A stretch of DNA of 64,000 bases from Methylococcaceae bacterium (GTDB lineage: Bacteria > Pseudomonadota > Gammaproteobacteria > Methylococcales > Methylomonadaceae). Made by a program: the position numbers and the translations under genes. How positions within the stretch are numbered: position 1 is the first letter of the stretch; each line of letters starts with the position of its first letter. The DNA is taken from the NCBI GenBank assembly GCA_021647585.1, contig JAKIUK010000013.1:6798-70797 (forward strand). The letters run 5' to 3'. This document shows positions 17,667 through 26,245 of this stretch, piece after piece. Below the pieces are notes generated by a model. The model saw only the letters and a program-made list of their open reading frames with translations, made no database searches and was not told the DNA's origin.

Positions 17667-19040
17667 TCATAAGTCATTTAATACTTCAAGTGCTTCAGCT
17701 ACCGTTGAGACAGCACTAACCATCAATCCTTTAATTGATTCTTTGGGTGCATTGGCTTTGGGAATAACCGCTCTCTTAAAACCATGCTTTGAGGCCTCAT
17801 TCAATCTAGCATATCCATTGGCGACTGGCCTTATCTCACCATTCAAGCCAATTTCGCCAAAAAACACCACTTCATGGGGAATAACTCTGTCTTTTAGACT
17901 TGAAACAACGCCCACAACTATAGCCAAATCAGATGCTGTTTCAGTCACCTTTATGCCACCGACAACATTGGCATAAATCTCATCATTTGCAGTAAATATA
18001 CCCCCATGTCGAGATAAAACGGCCAACAACATTGCCAACCTGTTTTGATCCAGTCCAACAGCCAATCGACGTGGATTACCATATTGGCTCTCTGTAACCA
18101 GAGCCTGAATTTCAACCAGTAGTGGTCGAGTTCCCTCCCACAGAACCGTAACCACACTCCCTGAAGATGGTTTTTCAGAGCGGGATAAAAATATTGCCGA
18201 GGGGTTTTTCACCTCTTTAAGTCCGGTATTTCCCATACAGAAAAAACCCAGCTCCCCCACACTTCCAAACCTGTTTTTATCCGACCGCATAACTCTAAAT
18301 CTGGCATCGTCTGTGGAGGATAAAACAACTTGCGCATCAACAATATGACTCAATGTCATAGGCCCGGCTAAGGACTGGTCTTTGGTAACATGGCCAACCA
18401 TAAAAATTGACACATTATTTCTTTTGGCATATTGAGTCAGATAACTGGCAGATTCTCTTACTTGAGAAACTGAACCAGCCACTGTATCAGAATCCTCGGT
18501 ATACATTACTTGAATGGAGTCAATAATAACTAACTCTGGTTTTTCCTGGTCAATACAGTCGCATATTCTTTGCACTAACGTTTCAGCAAGCATTTTAATT
18601 GTACTTGCATCCAAAGCTAGTCGATTAGCCCTTTCTGCAATCTGTTGCAAAGATTCTTCACCCGATACATATAAAACTGATTTACCACATTTTGCAGCAT
18701 TTGCAATGGCTTGAAGGAGAATAGTACTTTTCCCGGCACCTGGTGCCCCACCGATTAATACCACACTGCCTTTGACTATTCCTCCCCCTAATACCCGGTC
18801 AAACTCCATTAAACCTGTAGAAATCCTTTCTGACTGAGCCAGATCCACGTCAGATAATAACTTAACCTCCGAACGAGCACCTGCGTATCCAGACGACCCC
18901 CCGCCTTGTTTTGTAGCAGAACCTAACCGAATCTCTTTAATAACATTCCATTCACCACAACTGGTACATTGTCCTGCCCAGCGTGGGAAATCAGCTCCAC
19001 ATTCTGTACAGACATAAGCTGTTTTGTTTTTTTTAGCCAT
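17667..19040 (-). CDS. radA: DNA repair protein RadA
   Basis: RecA-like DnaB-type helicase that promotes branch migration in recombinational repair. The 457 residues have an N-terminal four-Cys zinc finger (CTECGADFPRWAGQCTSCGEW), a RecA-like domain with Walker A GAPGAGKS (about 93-100), the RadA-specific KNRFG motif and a C-terminal Lon-protease-like domain (GLNGEIRPV). Length agrees with E. coli RadA (460). It is last in an alr-radA series on this strand but is separated from alr by 62 bp. Confidence 0.97.
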   Translation of the reverse strand: MAKKNKTAYVCTECGADFPRWAGQCTSCGEWNVIKEIRLGSATKQGGGSSGYAGARSEVKLLSDVDLAQSERISTGLMEFDRVLGGGIVKGSVVLIGGAPGAGKSTILLQAIANAAKCGKSVLYVSGEESLQQIAERANRLALDASTIKMLAETLVQRICDCIDQEKPELVIIDSIQVMYTEDSDTVAGSVSQVRESASYLTQYAKRNNVSIFMVGHVTKDQSLAGPMTLSHIVDAQVVLSSTDDARFRVMRSDKNRFGSVGELGFFCMGNTGLKEVKNPSAIFLSRSEKPSSGSVVTVLWEGTRPLLVEIQALVTESQYGNPRRLAVGLDQNRLAMLLAVLSRHGGIFTANDEIYANVVGGIKVTETASDLAIVVGVVSSLKDRVIPHEVVFFGEIGLNGEIRPVANGYARLNEASKHGFKRAVIPKANAPKESIKGLMVSAVSTVAEALEVLNDL

Positions 19041-19102
19041 AAAAAGCCTTTGGGTTTATTTATTAGTCATACTGCAGCGAAAAATCCAATCATTAGTGTA
19101 GA

Positions 19103-20179
19103 TTACACTTTCTTTATTTCTACCCTTTGAGTTATTCCACATAAAAGTGTATATGGAATAGTATCTGAATAACGGGCAATTTCTTCAACCTCCAATCCCT
19201 CGCCCCACAATGTCACTGGATCACCAGCCTTGGCGTTCATTTGAGAACTTAAATCAACTGTAATCATATCCATAGAAACACGCCCAACCAAAGGAACTCT
19301 TTTTCCGTTAACCAACACAGGAGTCCCGGTTTGCGCAGAACGAGGAAAGCCATCTCCATATCCAATTGCCACAACACCCAGCCTGGTTTGCTGATTGCTA
19401 ACCCATGTGCCAGCATATCCAACAACCTCTCCTGCACCAATATTTTTAATTGCAATTAACCGAGAATGAAGACTCATTACAGGTTTAAGCCCGAAATCTT
19501 TACCTACACTGTTCGAAAAAGGTGATACACCATACAGCATAACGCCTGGACGCACCCAGTCCGTTAATGAATCATCCCAGGCAATAATACCCGCCGAGTT
19601 AGCTATACTCTTTTCACCGGGATATGTTTTTACAGTATCTTTAAATAGATTAACTTGCTGTCGGGTAACAGCGCTATGTGGGTCATCGGCACTGGACAGA
19701 TGAGTCATCAAAAAAAAAGGCTGTTTTACTGATGAACAAGCCATCAGTCGTTTATAGATGGGAGTAAACTCGGTTGATTTAAAACCCAGGCGATTCATTC
19801 CTGTATCCAGCTTTAACCAGACAGTAAGCTTTTTTTGCCCCCAGTAATTTTCTATAATATCAACCTGGCCTACTGAATGGACAACAACATCTAAATCATA
19901 TTTGATTAAGTCCTCTAACTCTTGCTTACAGACAAAACCTTCTAGAATTACAATTCTAATGCTGAATCCAGATAGACGCAAACGTATCCCTTCATCAGCA
20001 CGTGCGACAGCAATGGCATCAACACCCTGTAATACTTCTGCAATCCGCAACAATCCATGCCCATAGGCATTGGCTTTAATCACCGCCATAATTTTAGCTT
20101 GCGGAGCATAATCCCGAATCTTGCCTATATTATGCTTAACTGCAGCTAAATTGACTAACGCATAAGCAGCAGCGGTCAT
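19103..20179 (-). CDS. alr: Alanine racemase
   Basis: PLP enzyme making D-alanine for peptidoglycan. The 358-residue product has the PLP lysine in VIKANAYGHG (about 34-36), a typical TIM-barrel domain, the GYGDGFPR motif and the catalytic tyrosine region in the C-terminal beta domain (VPLVGRVSMDMITVDL). The ATG overlaps the dnaB stop by 4 bp (ATGA), so the two are coupled. A dnaB-alr order is common in gammaproteobacteria. Confidence 0.97.
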   Translation of the reverse strand: MTAAAYALVNLAAVKHNIGKIRDYAPQAKIMAVIKANAYGHGLLRIAEVLQGVDAIAVARADEGIRLRLSGFSIRIVILEGFVCKQELEDLIKYDLDVVVHSVGQVDIIENYWGQKKLTVWLKLDTGMNRLGFKSTEFTPIYKRLMACSSVKQPFFLMTHLSSADDPHSAVTRQQVNLFKDTVKTYPGEKSIANSAGIIAWDDSLTDWVRPGVMLYGVSPFSNSVGKDFGLKPVMSLHSRLIAIKNIGAGEVVGYAGTWVSNQQTRLGVVAIGYGDGFPRSAQTGTPVLVNGKRVPLVGRVSMDMITVDLSSQMNAKAGDPVTLWGEGLEVEEIARYSDTIPYTLLCGITQRVEIKKV

Positions 20180-21570
20180 TCATAATCCTCATCACCATAG
20201 GGGTCACCCGCAAAATTCTCAAACCGGGTATATTTCCCCAGGAATGTTAACCTAACAGTACCTAAAGGGCCATTACGTTGTTTACCTATAATAATCTCTG
20301 CGATACCTTTATCGGGGCTATCTTCGTTATAAACTTCATCTCGATAAACAAATACAATTAAATCAGCATCCTGCTCAATAGCTCCCGATTCTCTTAAGTC
20401 TGACATAACGGGACGCTTGTTAGGTCGTTGTTCAAGATTTCTATTTAGCTGAGATAGCGCTACAACAGGAACATTTAATTCTTTAGCTAAGGCCTTTAAT
20501 CCTCGGGAAATATCTGAAATTTGCTGGACTCTATTTTCACCACTGGATGGCGATTGCATCAGCTGTATATAGTCTAAAACAATCAGACCCAATTGACCAT
20601 GCTCCCGTGTTAATCTTCTTGCTCGAGCTCTTACTTCCGTCGGTGTTAATGCGGGAGTATCGTCAATGAATAATTTGGTTTCTGCCAATAAATTAATTGC
20701 CGAAGTTAGCCGAGGCCATTCATCGTCCTCTAATTTACCTGTTCTGACTTTATTCTGATCTATACGCCCCAGTGAAGACATCATTCGCATTGCCAAAGAA
20801 TCACCCGGCATCTCCATACTGAATACAGCAACCGGCTTATCGCCTTTAATCGCAATATTTTCAGCCATATTCATGGCGATAGTGGTTTTACCCATTGAAG
20901 GTCTACCAGCTACGATAATTAAATCGGCAGGCTGCAAACCCGAAGTTAATTCATCAAAATCTGCAAACCCGGTACTGGCTCCAGTAATATTCCCTTCTTG
21001 TTCATATAATGTTTCGATCTTATCAACAGCGCTAGCGAGTAAATTTTTGATCGATTTAAATCCTCCTTCCTGTCCTCGCTGACGTTGCTCTGCAATTTTA
21101 AACACTTCACGTTCTGCATTTTCTAATAAATCGGAAGTATCCCTACCCTCCGTATTAAAAGCAGAATCAGATATGTCAGTTCCTACATGAATTAATTGCC
21201 TAAGAACTGATCTATCTCTGACGATATTGGCATAAGCAACAATATTTGCAGCACTAGGAGTATCTTTGGCCAGTGTTGCCAAATATACCAGCCCTCCAAC
21301 ATTTTTCAAATCATCTGTGGCATCTAATGCTTCAGAGAGAGTAATAACATCAAACGGGTCTTGTTTTTCAGCTAACTGTTCTATGGTATTAAAAATCAAA
21401 CGATGATCTTTTCGGTAAAAATCATTTACGATGACTTTATCAGCAATTGAATCCCAAGTCTGATTATCAAGCATCAATCCACCCAGAACAGATTGCTCCG
21501 CCTGAATTGAATGGGGAGGAACTTTTAATGACTCGACTTCATAGTCAGGCTCGAAAGAATAATTTTCCAT
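20176..21570 (-). CDS. dnaB: Replicative DNA helicase DnaB
   Basis: Hexameric replication-fork helicase. 464 residues: an N-terminal DnaG-binding domain (PPHSIQAEQSVLGGLMLDN), a linker helix, and a C-terminal RecA-like domain with Walker A GRPSMGKT (about 220-227), a Walker B segment LIVLDYIQLM and the SDLRESGAIEQDADLI motif. No intein or other insertion. Length matches E. coli DnaB (471). Confidence 0.97.
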   Translation of the reverse strand: MENYSFEPDYEVESLKVPPHSIQAEQSVLGGLMLDNQTWDSIADKVIVNDFYRKDHRLIFNTIEQLAEKQDPFDVITLSEALDATDDLKNVGGLVYLATLAKDTPSAANIVAYANIVRDRSVLRQLIHVGTDISDSAFNTEGRDTSDLLENAEREVFKIAEQRQRGQEGGFKSIKNLLASAVDKIETLYEQEGNITGASTGFADFDELTSGLQPADLIIVAGRPSMGKTTIAMNMAENIAIKGDKPVAVFSMEMPGDSLAMRMMSSLGRIDQNKVRTGKLEDDEWPRLTSAINLLAETKLFIDDTPALTPTEVRARARRLTREHGQLGLIVLDYIQLMQSPSSGENRVQQISDISRGLKALAKELNVPVVALSQLNRNLEQRPNKRPVMSDLRESGAIEQDADLIVFVYRDEVYNEDSPDKGIAEIIIGKQRNGPLGTVRLTFLGKYTRFENFAGDPYGDEDYE

Positions 21571-21751
21571 GATATTAAAATTGTTAAAGCTAGCTCTGTA
21601 TTATATAGAAAACATCCCAAACTCCGAACTTAAAATAGCTGATAATTTAGCCCACATCGGTTATTATCTATCAATAATTTTATAGGAAATACTTTCTTTA
21701 ACCATTGAGCGAAGTGAAAAACCTATCGCCCACTTATCGAAAACTAAGCAT

Positions 21752-22405
21752 ATGACTCAAGACGAATTAAAAAAACAAGTTGCACAAGCCGCTCTGGAAT
21801 ATATTAAAGGCGAATCTATTATTGGCGTTGGCACGGGCTCAACCGTTAATTTCTTTATTGACATGCTAGGCGATTATAAAGGCCAAATCAAAGCGGCTGC
21901 GTCAAGCTCAGATGCAACCACTGAACGCCTTAAAAATGTTGGCATTAAAGTAATTGAATTAAACAGTGTTGATGAAATTGGTGTTTATGTTGATGGCGCT
22001 GATGAAGTAGATCCTAACAAAAAATTAATCAAAGGTGGCGGCGGCGCCTTGACACGTGAAAAAATTATCGCTGCGGCAAGTAAAAAGTTTGTTTGTATTG
22101 TTGATAGCACTAAAAGTGTTGAGGTTTTAGGTAATTTTCCTTTACCCGTTGAAGTTATCCCTATGTCACGAAATTATGTGGCCAATGAATTAGAAAAATT
22201 AGGTGGCAGACCTGTTTGGCGTAAAGATTATTACACAGATAATGGCTGTGAAATTCTTGATGTTCATGGCCTTCAAATTATCGACCCTGTAAAATTAGAA
22301 AGCATAATTAATGGCATTACAGGCGTCGTCACAAATGGCCTGTTTGCTCAAAGAGATGCTGATATAGTACTTGTTGGTAATGGTGACAAAGTAGATACCA
22401 TGTAA
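21752..22405 (+). CDS. rpiA: Ribose-5-phosphate isomerase A
   Basis: Interconverts ribose 5-phosphate and ribulose 5-phosphate; in a RuMP organism it helps regenerate the formaldehyde acceptor. 217 residues with the phosphate loop GVGTGSTVNFFI (about 26-37), DGADEVDP (81-88) and the KGGGGALTREKI motif with the catalytic Glu. Length equals E. coli RpiA (219). It is divergent from dnaB and converges on fba; a bidirectional terminator lies downstream. Confidence 0.97.
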   Translation: MTQDELKKQVAQAALEYIKGESIIGVGTGSTVNFFIDMLGDYKGQIKAAASSSDATTERLKNVGIKVIELNSVDEIGVYVDGADEVDPNKKLIKGGGGALTREKIIAAASKKFVCIVDSTKSVEVLGNFPLPVEVIPMSRNYVANELEKLGGRPVWRKDYYTDNGCEILDVHGLQIIDPVKLESIINGITGVVTNGLFAQRDADIVLVGNGDKVDTM

Positions 22406-22442
22406 TTCTACAGTAGTATATAAGAAACGTGTACATAATAAC

Positions 22443-22560
22443 CTAACAATTGGCTTTGTATTTTGTTCGTCTTCTTCGTTGTAGAAAGGATTACGTAGCT
22501 TGTGCTACGCACCCTTTTCCACACCTTGAATTCGAACAAACTACTTCGCCAATTACCTAA
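22443..22560. repeat. Nested palindromic intergenic repeat
   Basis: Arms TTTGTTCG (22,462-22,469) and CGAACAAA (22,533-22,540) enclose a central hairpin cgtagc-ttgt-gctacg (22,494-22,509); attggc and gccaat extend the outer pairing. The left-arm text ttcgtcttc recurs in a similar structure at about 40,469-40,602, suggesting a dispersed family. Confidence 0.6.
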
Positions 22561-22586
22561 CTTATTTCATGCGCGTCCCTAAACAT

Positions 22587-22625
22587 AAAAAAGGCCGATA
22601 CAGATTCATTGTATCGGCCCTTTTT
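22587..22625. terminator. Bidirectional intrinsic terminator between rpiA and fba
   Basis: A perfect 9-bp stem (ggccgatac / gtatcggcc) with a 9-nt loop is bounded by aaaaaa on the left and ctttttatg on the right, so it provides a U-tract in either direction. It serves the convergent rpiA (plus) and fba (minus). Confidence 0.92.
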
Positions 22626-22673
22626 ATGTCTGCCTGAACCTGTAGTCAGAGACAGGTTTCAAGAAAATACTTG

Positions 22674-23753
22674 CTATAAAGTGCCTACTGCATTCAAGTC
22701 AGAGAATGCTTGTTCTAAACGTGCTGCCATAGCAACTTCACCTGCACGTTGCCATACACGTGGATCATAGTATTTTTTATTTGGGCTATCTTCACCATCA
22801 GGATTACCAATTTGGCCTTGAAGATATGCTTCATTCTTTTTATAGAAATTCATAACGCCTTCCCATGTAGCCCATTGAGTATCAGTATCGATATTCATTT
22901 TAACTACACCGTAACCAATAGACTCTTTTATTTCTGCTTCAGAAGAACCAGATCCACCATGGAATACAAAAGTCAGTTCGTTGTCCGCAACATTATATTT
23001 CTCAGAAACATATTTTTGAGAATCACGTAAAATTGTGGGAGTTAACTTGACATTACCTGGCTTATAAACACCGTGTACATTTCCAAAAGAAGCTGCGATG
23101 GTAAAACGAGGGCTGATTTTGCTTAATTCTTCATAAGCATAAGCCACTTCTTCAGGCTGTGTATAAAGTAAAGAAGCATCCAAGTCAGAGTTATCCACCC
23201 CATCTTCTTCACCGCCAGTCACTCCCAGTTCGATTTCAAGGGTCATATCCATTTTAGCCATACGCTCTAGATATTTACCACAAGTCGCAATATTCTCTTC
23301 TAAACTTTCTTCGGACAAGTCCAGCATATGAGAACTAAATAATGGTTTACCTGTTTCAGCATAAAACTTTTCACCTGCATCTAACAAACCATCAACCCAA
23401 GGCAATAATTTTTTTGCACAATGGTCTGTATGAAGAATGACAGGCACACCATAAGCCTCGGCAACATTATGAACGTGTTTCGCACCTGAAATAGCGCCTA
23501 GAATTGCATTACCTTGACCTTCAAGCTTCAGACCTTTACCTGCAACAAATGCAGCACCACCATTTGAAAATTGAATGATTAATGGCGATTTAACTTTTGC
23601 AGCGGCTTCTAATGCGCCATTAATTGAATCTGTATTAATACAATTGACTGCTGGTAATGCAAAAGCATTTTCTTTACAAATTGCAAAGATTTTTTGTACA
23701 TCGTCGCCTGTTACTACGCCTGGTTTTACGATGTCTAATATTTTTTGTGACAT
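22674..23753 (-). CDS. fbaA: Class II fructose-1,6-bisphosphate aldolase
   Basis: Zn-dependent aldolase joining dihydroxyacetone phosphate and glyceraldehyde 3-phosphate. The 359-residue product matches E. coli FbaA in length and motifs: VILHTDHCAKKLLPW (zinc His and catalytic Asp), ELGVTGGEEDGVDNS, FGNVHGVYKPGNV, FHGGSGS and NIDTDTQWATW. It is the last gene of the tal-fba pair and ends at a bidirectional terminator. In the RuMP cycle it can act in the cleavage or rearrangement branches. Confidence 0.97.
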   Translation of the reverse strand: MSQKILDIVKPGVVTGDDVQKIFAICKENAFALPAVNCINTDSINGALEAAAKVKSPLIIQFSNGGAAFVAGKGLKLEGQGNAILGAISGAKHVHNVAEAYGVPVILHTDHCAKKLLPWVDGLLDAGEKFYAETGKPLFSSHMLDLSEESLEENIATCGKYLERMAKMDMTLEIELGVTGGEEDGVDNSDLDASLLYTQPEEVAYAYEELSKISPRFTIAASFGNVHGVYKPGNVKLTPTILRDSQKYVSEKYNVADNELTFVFHGGSGSSEAEIKESIGYGVVKMNIDTDTQWATWEGVMNFYKKNEAYLQGQIGNPDGEDSPNKKYYDPRVWQRAGEVAMAARLEQAFSDLNAVGTL

Positions 23754-23860
23754 AATTTAAATCTGTTTATATATGAATTTTAGTACATTGCATTGTACTG
23801 ATAAAATTTCAAAAAATCAGGTGATTCAAGTTAATAAAACCCTAAATCACCCATTGTTTT

Positions 23861-24850
23861 TTAAGCTTCTGCTGTTAATTTTTCCAATCTAGAAGCCAAT
23901 AACTCTTCCAATGAAACCAACGCTTTTTCGAATCCTTCAATACCTTCAGCTAATTTGTCCGTAGCCATACGATCATCTGCATGCATCTTATCAAAAGTAG
24001 CTTTATCAACTGAAATTTTCTCAATATCCATAGTTGCCGCAGATGCAGGATCCAGCTTACGAGGTAAATCACCTTCAGTGGCTTGCAGCTCTTCAAGAAG
24101 TCCTGGAGAGATTGTTAACAAATCATTACCGGCCAATTCGGTTATCTCACCGATATTACGAAAACTAGCGCCCATTACCTCTGTGTTATAACCAAATTTT
24201 TTGTAATAGTTATAAACAGCTGTTACAGAAACCACACCTGGATCTTCAGCTGACTCATAAGAATCACGACCGGTATCTTTTTTATACCAATCAAGAATTC
24301 TACCAACAAAAGGCGATATCAGTGTAATACCATTCTCAGCACATGCTATCGCTTGATGCAAGCCAAATATTAATGTCAAGTTACAAGAAATACCTTCTTT
24401 TTCAAGAACAGCAGCAGCTTGTATACCTTCCCATGTTGCAGCAATCTTTATAAGAATTCTATCTTTAGAAATACCTGCCGCTTCATATTGAGCAATAATT
24501 TCACGACCTTTAGCAATAGTCGCTTCTGTATCAAATGATAACCTTGCATCTACTTCTGTTGAAACACGCCCCGGTATAATTTCTAAAATTTTAAGGCCAA
24601 ATGATACAGCTAGCCTATCAAACGCTAGTGTCACAACGTCCGCCTCAGCAGCATCATCACCTAAGGTTTCTATCGCACCTTTTAAAGTATCATCTACGAT
24701 CCCTTGATACTGTGGCATTTGAGCAGCCGCAGTAATTAACGAGGGGTTAGTTGTAGCATCACGAGGTGTAAATTTCTCAATTGCGTTAATATCACCTGTA
24801 TCTGCAACAACTACAGTGATAGCTTTAAGTTGATCTAATAAATTAGCCAT
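23861..24850 (-). CDS. tal: Transaldolase
   Basis: Transfers a three-carbon dihydroxyacetone unit between sugar phosphates; part of the rearrangement stage of the RuMP cycle. 329 residues with an N-terminal DATTNPSLI motif, the Schiff-base lysine in ILIKIAATWEGI, NLTLIF, and PFVGRILDWYKK. It is of TalB type (E. coli 317 residues). It precedes fba by 107 bp with no terminator in between. A strong inverted repeat lies just upstream (24,889-24,931). Confidence 0.96.
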   Translation of the reverse strand: MANLLDQLKAITVVVADTGDINAIEKFTPRDATTNPSLITAAAQMPQYQGIVDDTLKGAIETLGDDAAEADVVTLAFDRLAVSFGLKILEIIPGRVSTEVDARLSFDTEATIAKGREIIAQYEAAGISKDRILIKIAATWEGIQAAAVLEKEGISCNLTLIFGLHQAIACAENGITLISPFVGRILDWYKKDTGRDSYESAEDPGVVSVTAVYNYYKKFGYNTEVMGASFRNIGEITELAGNDLLTISPGLLEELQATEGDLPRKLDPASAATMDIEKISVDKATFDKMHADDRMATDKLAEGIEGFEKALVSLEELLASRLEKLTAEA

Positions 24851-24888
24851 GATTTGTACCTCTAGATATAATTAAAAATTGATTCAGA

Positions 24889-24931
24889 CATATTTGATTA
24901 TGACAAACTAAATTCGTCATAATCAAATATG
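24889..24931. repeat. 16-bp perfect inverted repeat upstream of tal
   Basis: CATATTTGATTATGAC and GTCATAATCAAATATG flank an 11-nt loop, 39 bp upstream of the tal ATG. It is too A+T-rich and lacks a U-run for a standard terminator; an operator or mRNA leader hairpin is more likely. Confidence 0.7.
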
Positions 24932-24952
24932 TATGACCTTGCGGTATCGAAC

Positions 24953-24978
24953 AAAAAACACATGTCCATATGTGTTTT
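24953..24978 (-). terminator. Probable terminator after the 135-residue GVxKYL gene
   Basis: On the minus strand AAAACACAT, a 6-nt loop and ATGTGTTTT form a 9-bp stem followed by further T residues. It lies 48 bp past the stop at 25026. The stem is AT-rich, so strength is uncertain. Confidence 0.5.
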
Positions 24979-25025
24979 ATTTCAAAACAAAGTGCGGGTT
25001 GTTATGTTAGGCAAAAAAGTGTCAA

Positions 25026-25433
25026 TCAAGCTCGATTGTTCAAATACTTTTCCACGCCAGACATATTTTCTTTTGCTATTTTTTTTGCCTGAATAGCTCT
25101 CCTTGCCATATACTTACCCACCCCGCTCACTGGAGTTTCTTCTTTTGTTGCCAAGTATTTAGCGACACCGCTTATTGCTATACTCTCAGCTTTTACAACA
25201 TTCTGGATTTCTTTTTCTTGCAAATATTTAGCAACACCTGTCACCTTATTTTGCAAAATTTCAGCTTCCTGTTTTTGTAGATATTTAGCGACACCACTAC
25301 TTGCAGTGGATGACTCATTATTTGATGCAACTGCTGCGTGATAAATATCCACATCTGATTTTTTTTCTTTCTTTAAAAATACTACGCTTAAAAAGAACAA
25401 AACCACTAGACCTAATAAGTAATTATCCGCCAT
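25026..25433 (-). CDS. Membrane-anchored GVxKYL-repeat protein (5 repeats)
   Basis: No known family recognised. The 135-residue product starts with one transmembrane helix (about 5-20, YLLGLVVLFFLSVVFL) followed by KKEKK, so the rest should face the cytoplasm. Five motif copies follow: SGVAKYL (about 46), TGVAKYL, SGVAKYL, SGVGKYM and SGVEKYL near the C-terminus, spaced 16-24 residues with charged, helical linkers. The ATG is 3 bp past the stop of the neighbouring repeat gene, with GAGG inside that gene's end, so they are translated together. Multivalent short motifs suggest a scaffold; binding partner unknown. Confidence 0.85.
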   Translation of the reverse strand: MADNYLLGLVVLFFLSVVFLKKEKKSDVDIYHAAVASNNESSTASSGVAKYLQKQEAEILQNKVTGVAKYLQEKEIQNVVKAESIAISGVAKYLATKEETPVSGVGKYMARRAIQAKKIAKENMSGVEKYLNNRA

Positions 25434-25436
25434 GAG

Positions 25437-26117
25437 TTAACCTCGGTCTTTTAAATACTTTTCTACTCCAGTTACTGATGCCAATCTGGCTGAAACTTTT
25501 TGTTTAGCAACATATTTTGCAACACCACTTACAGGAGAGCTGTCTCTATCTTCTAGATACTTAGCTACGCCACTAGGTTTTGTTCCAACTTTACTTTCCA
25601 AATATTTTGCAACACCACTTACTGCATCACTACTTGCTTCAACAACTGGTTTCGAAGCTGCAACTGATCTTCTTCTAGCCGGTGCAGCCTTTTTTATACT
25701 TTTGCTATAGAAAATAAAACCAGCAAAGGCTAGAATGGCCAAACCAATAGTTAAGTTCAACGATGAACTTTCTTCAGCTTGTTCCTCAGTACTTTGTTCT
25801 ACACTACCCTTTGAATACTCAGTACTCGCAGCATTTCCCACATTACCTTTTGTATGCTTATATCCTTTATCCTGATATAGAACTTCCGGTTGAAAATTTG
25901 CTGCTGGATAATTTGAGTCAGCAACACTTACTTCACCATAAGACTTCTTATTCGAAGACGATGAAGGTGCTGATGATCCAGAATGTTTATAATCAGTATC
26001 CTGATATACAACTTTTGGTTGAAAATCTGTTGCTGGGTACTTGTTTTCGGCTTCTACTACAGAAGCAGATAACAACAATGAAACCAACAAACCATTGGTT
26101 AATTTACTTATCTTCAC
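25437..26117 (-). CDS. Signal-peptide, transmembrane GVxKYL-repeat protein (4 repeats)
   Basis: Unrecognised family. In order: a signal peptide (VKISKLTNGLLVSLLLSASVVEA), a periplasmic region holding two copies of a Y-P-A-x-[DN]-F-Q-P-x-V-x-Y-Q-D-x-x-Y-K-H motif, a Ser/Glu-rich stretch, one transmembrane helix (LNLTIGLAILAFAGFIFYS) followed by Lys/Arg, then four GVxKYL motifs (SGVAKYL twice, SGVAKYV, TGVEKYL). With the signal peptide cleaved, the repeats face the cytoplasm. I choose GTG at 26117 because it opens with the signal peptide and has GGGGAG 7 bp upstream; a TTG at 26132 also exists. It follows tkt copy 1. Confidence 0.85.
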   Translation of the reverse strand: MKISKLTNGLLVSLLLSASVVEAENKYPATDFQPKVVYQDTDYKHSGSSAPSSSSNKKSYGEVSVADSNYPAANFQPEVLYQDKGYKHTKGNVGNAASTEYSKGSVEQSTEEQAEESSSLNLTIGLAILAFAGFIFYSKSIKKAAPARRRSVAASKPVVEASSDAVSGVAKYLESKVGTKPSGVAKYLEDRDSSPVSGVAKYVAKQKVSARLASVTGVEKYLKDRG

Positions 26118-26181
26118 GTCTAGACTCCCCAATATACCTTTATGTTAAAACCAACTGCCATAGTTATTATTATTGTAGATC

Positions 26182-26245
26182 GCTTAGCCCTGGTATACCA
26201 GAGCTAAGCACATCTTAAAATAACTATTTCAAAAATAGTTATTTT
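26182..26245 (-). terminator. Two hairpins between tkt copy 1 and the GVxKYL gene
   Basis: Hairpin one (26,182-26,209) pairs GCTTAG/CTAAGC with an inner CTGGTATACCAG palindrome. Hairpin two (26,217-26,245) is a 13-bp AT-rich stem (AAAATAACTATTT / AAATAGTTATTTT) touching the tkt stop codon and followed on the minus strand by TTAAG. They may reduce read-through from tkt; the class of element is uncertain. Confidence 0.45.
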
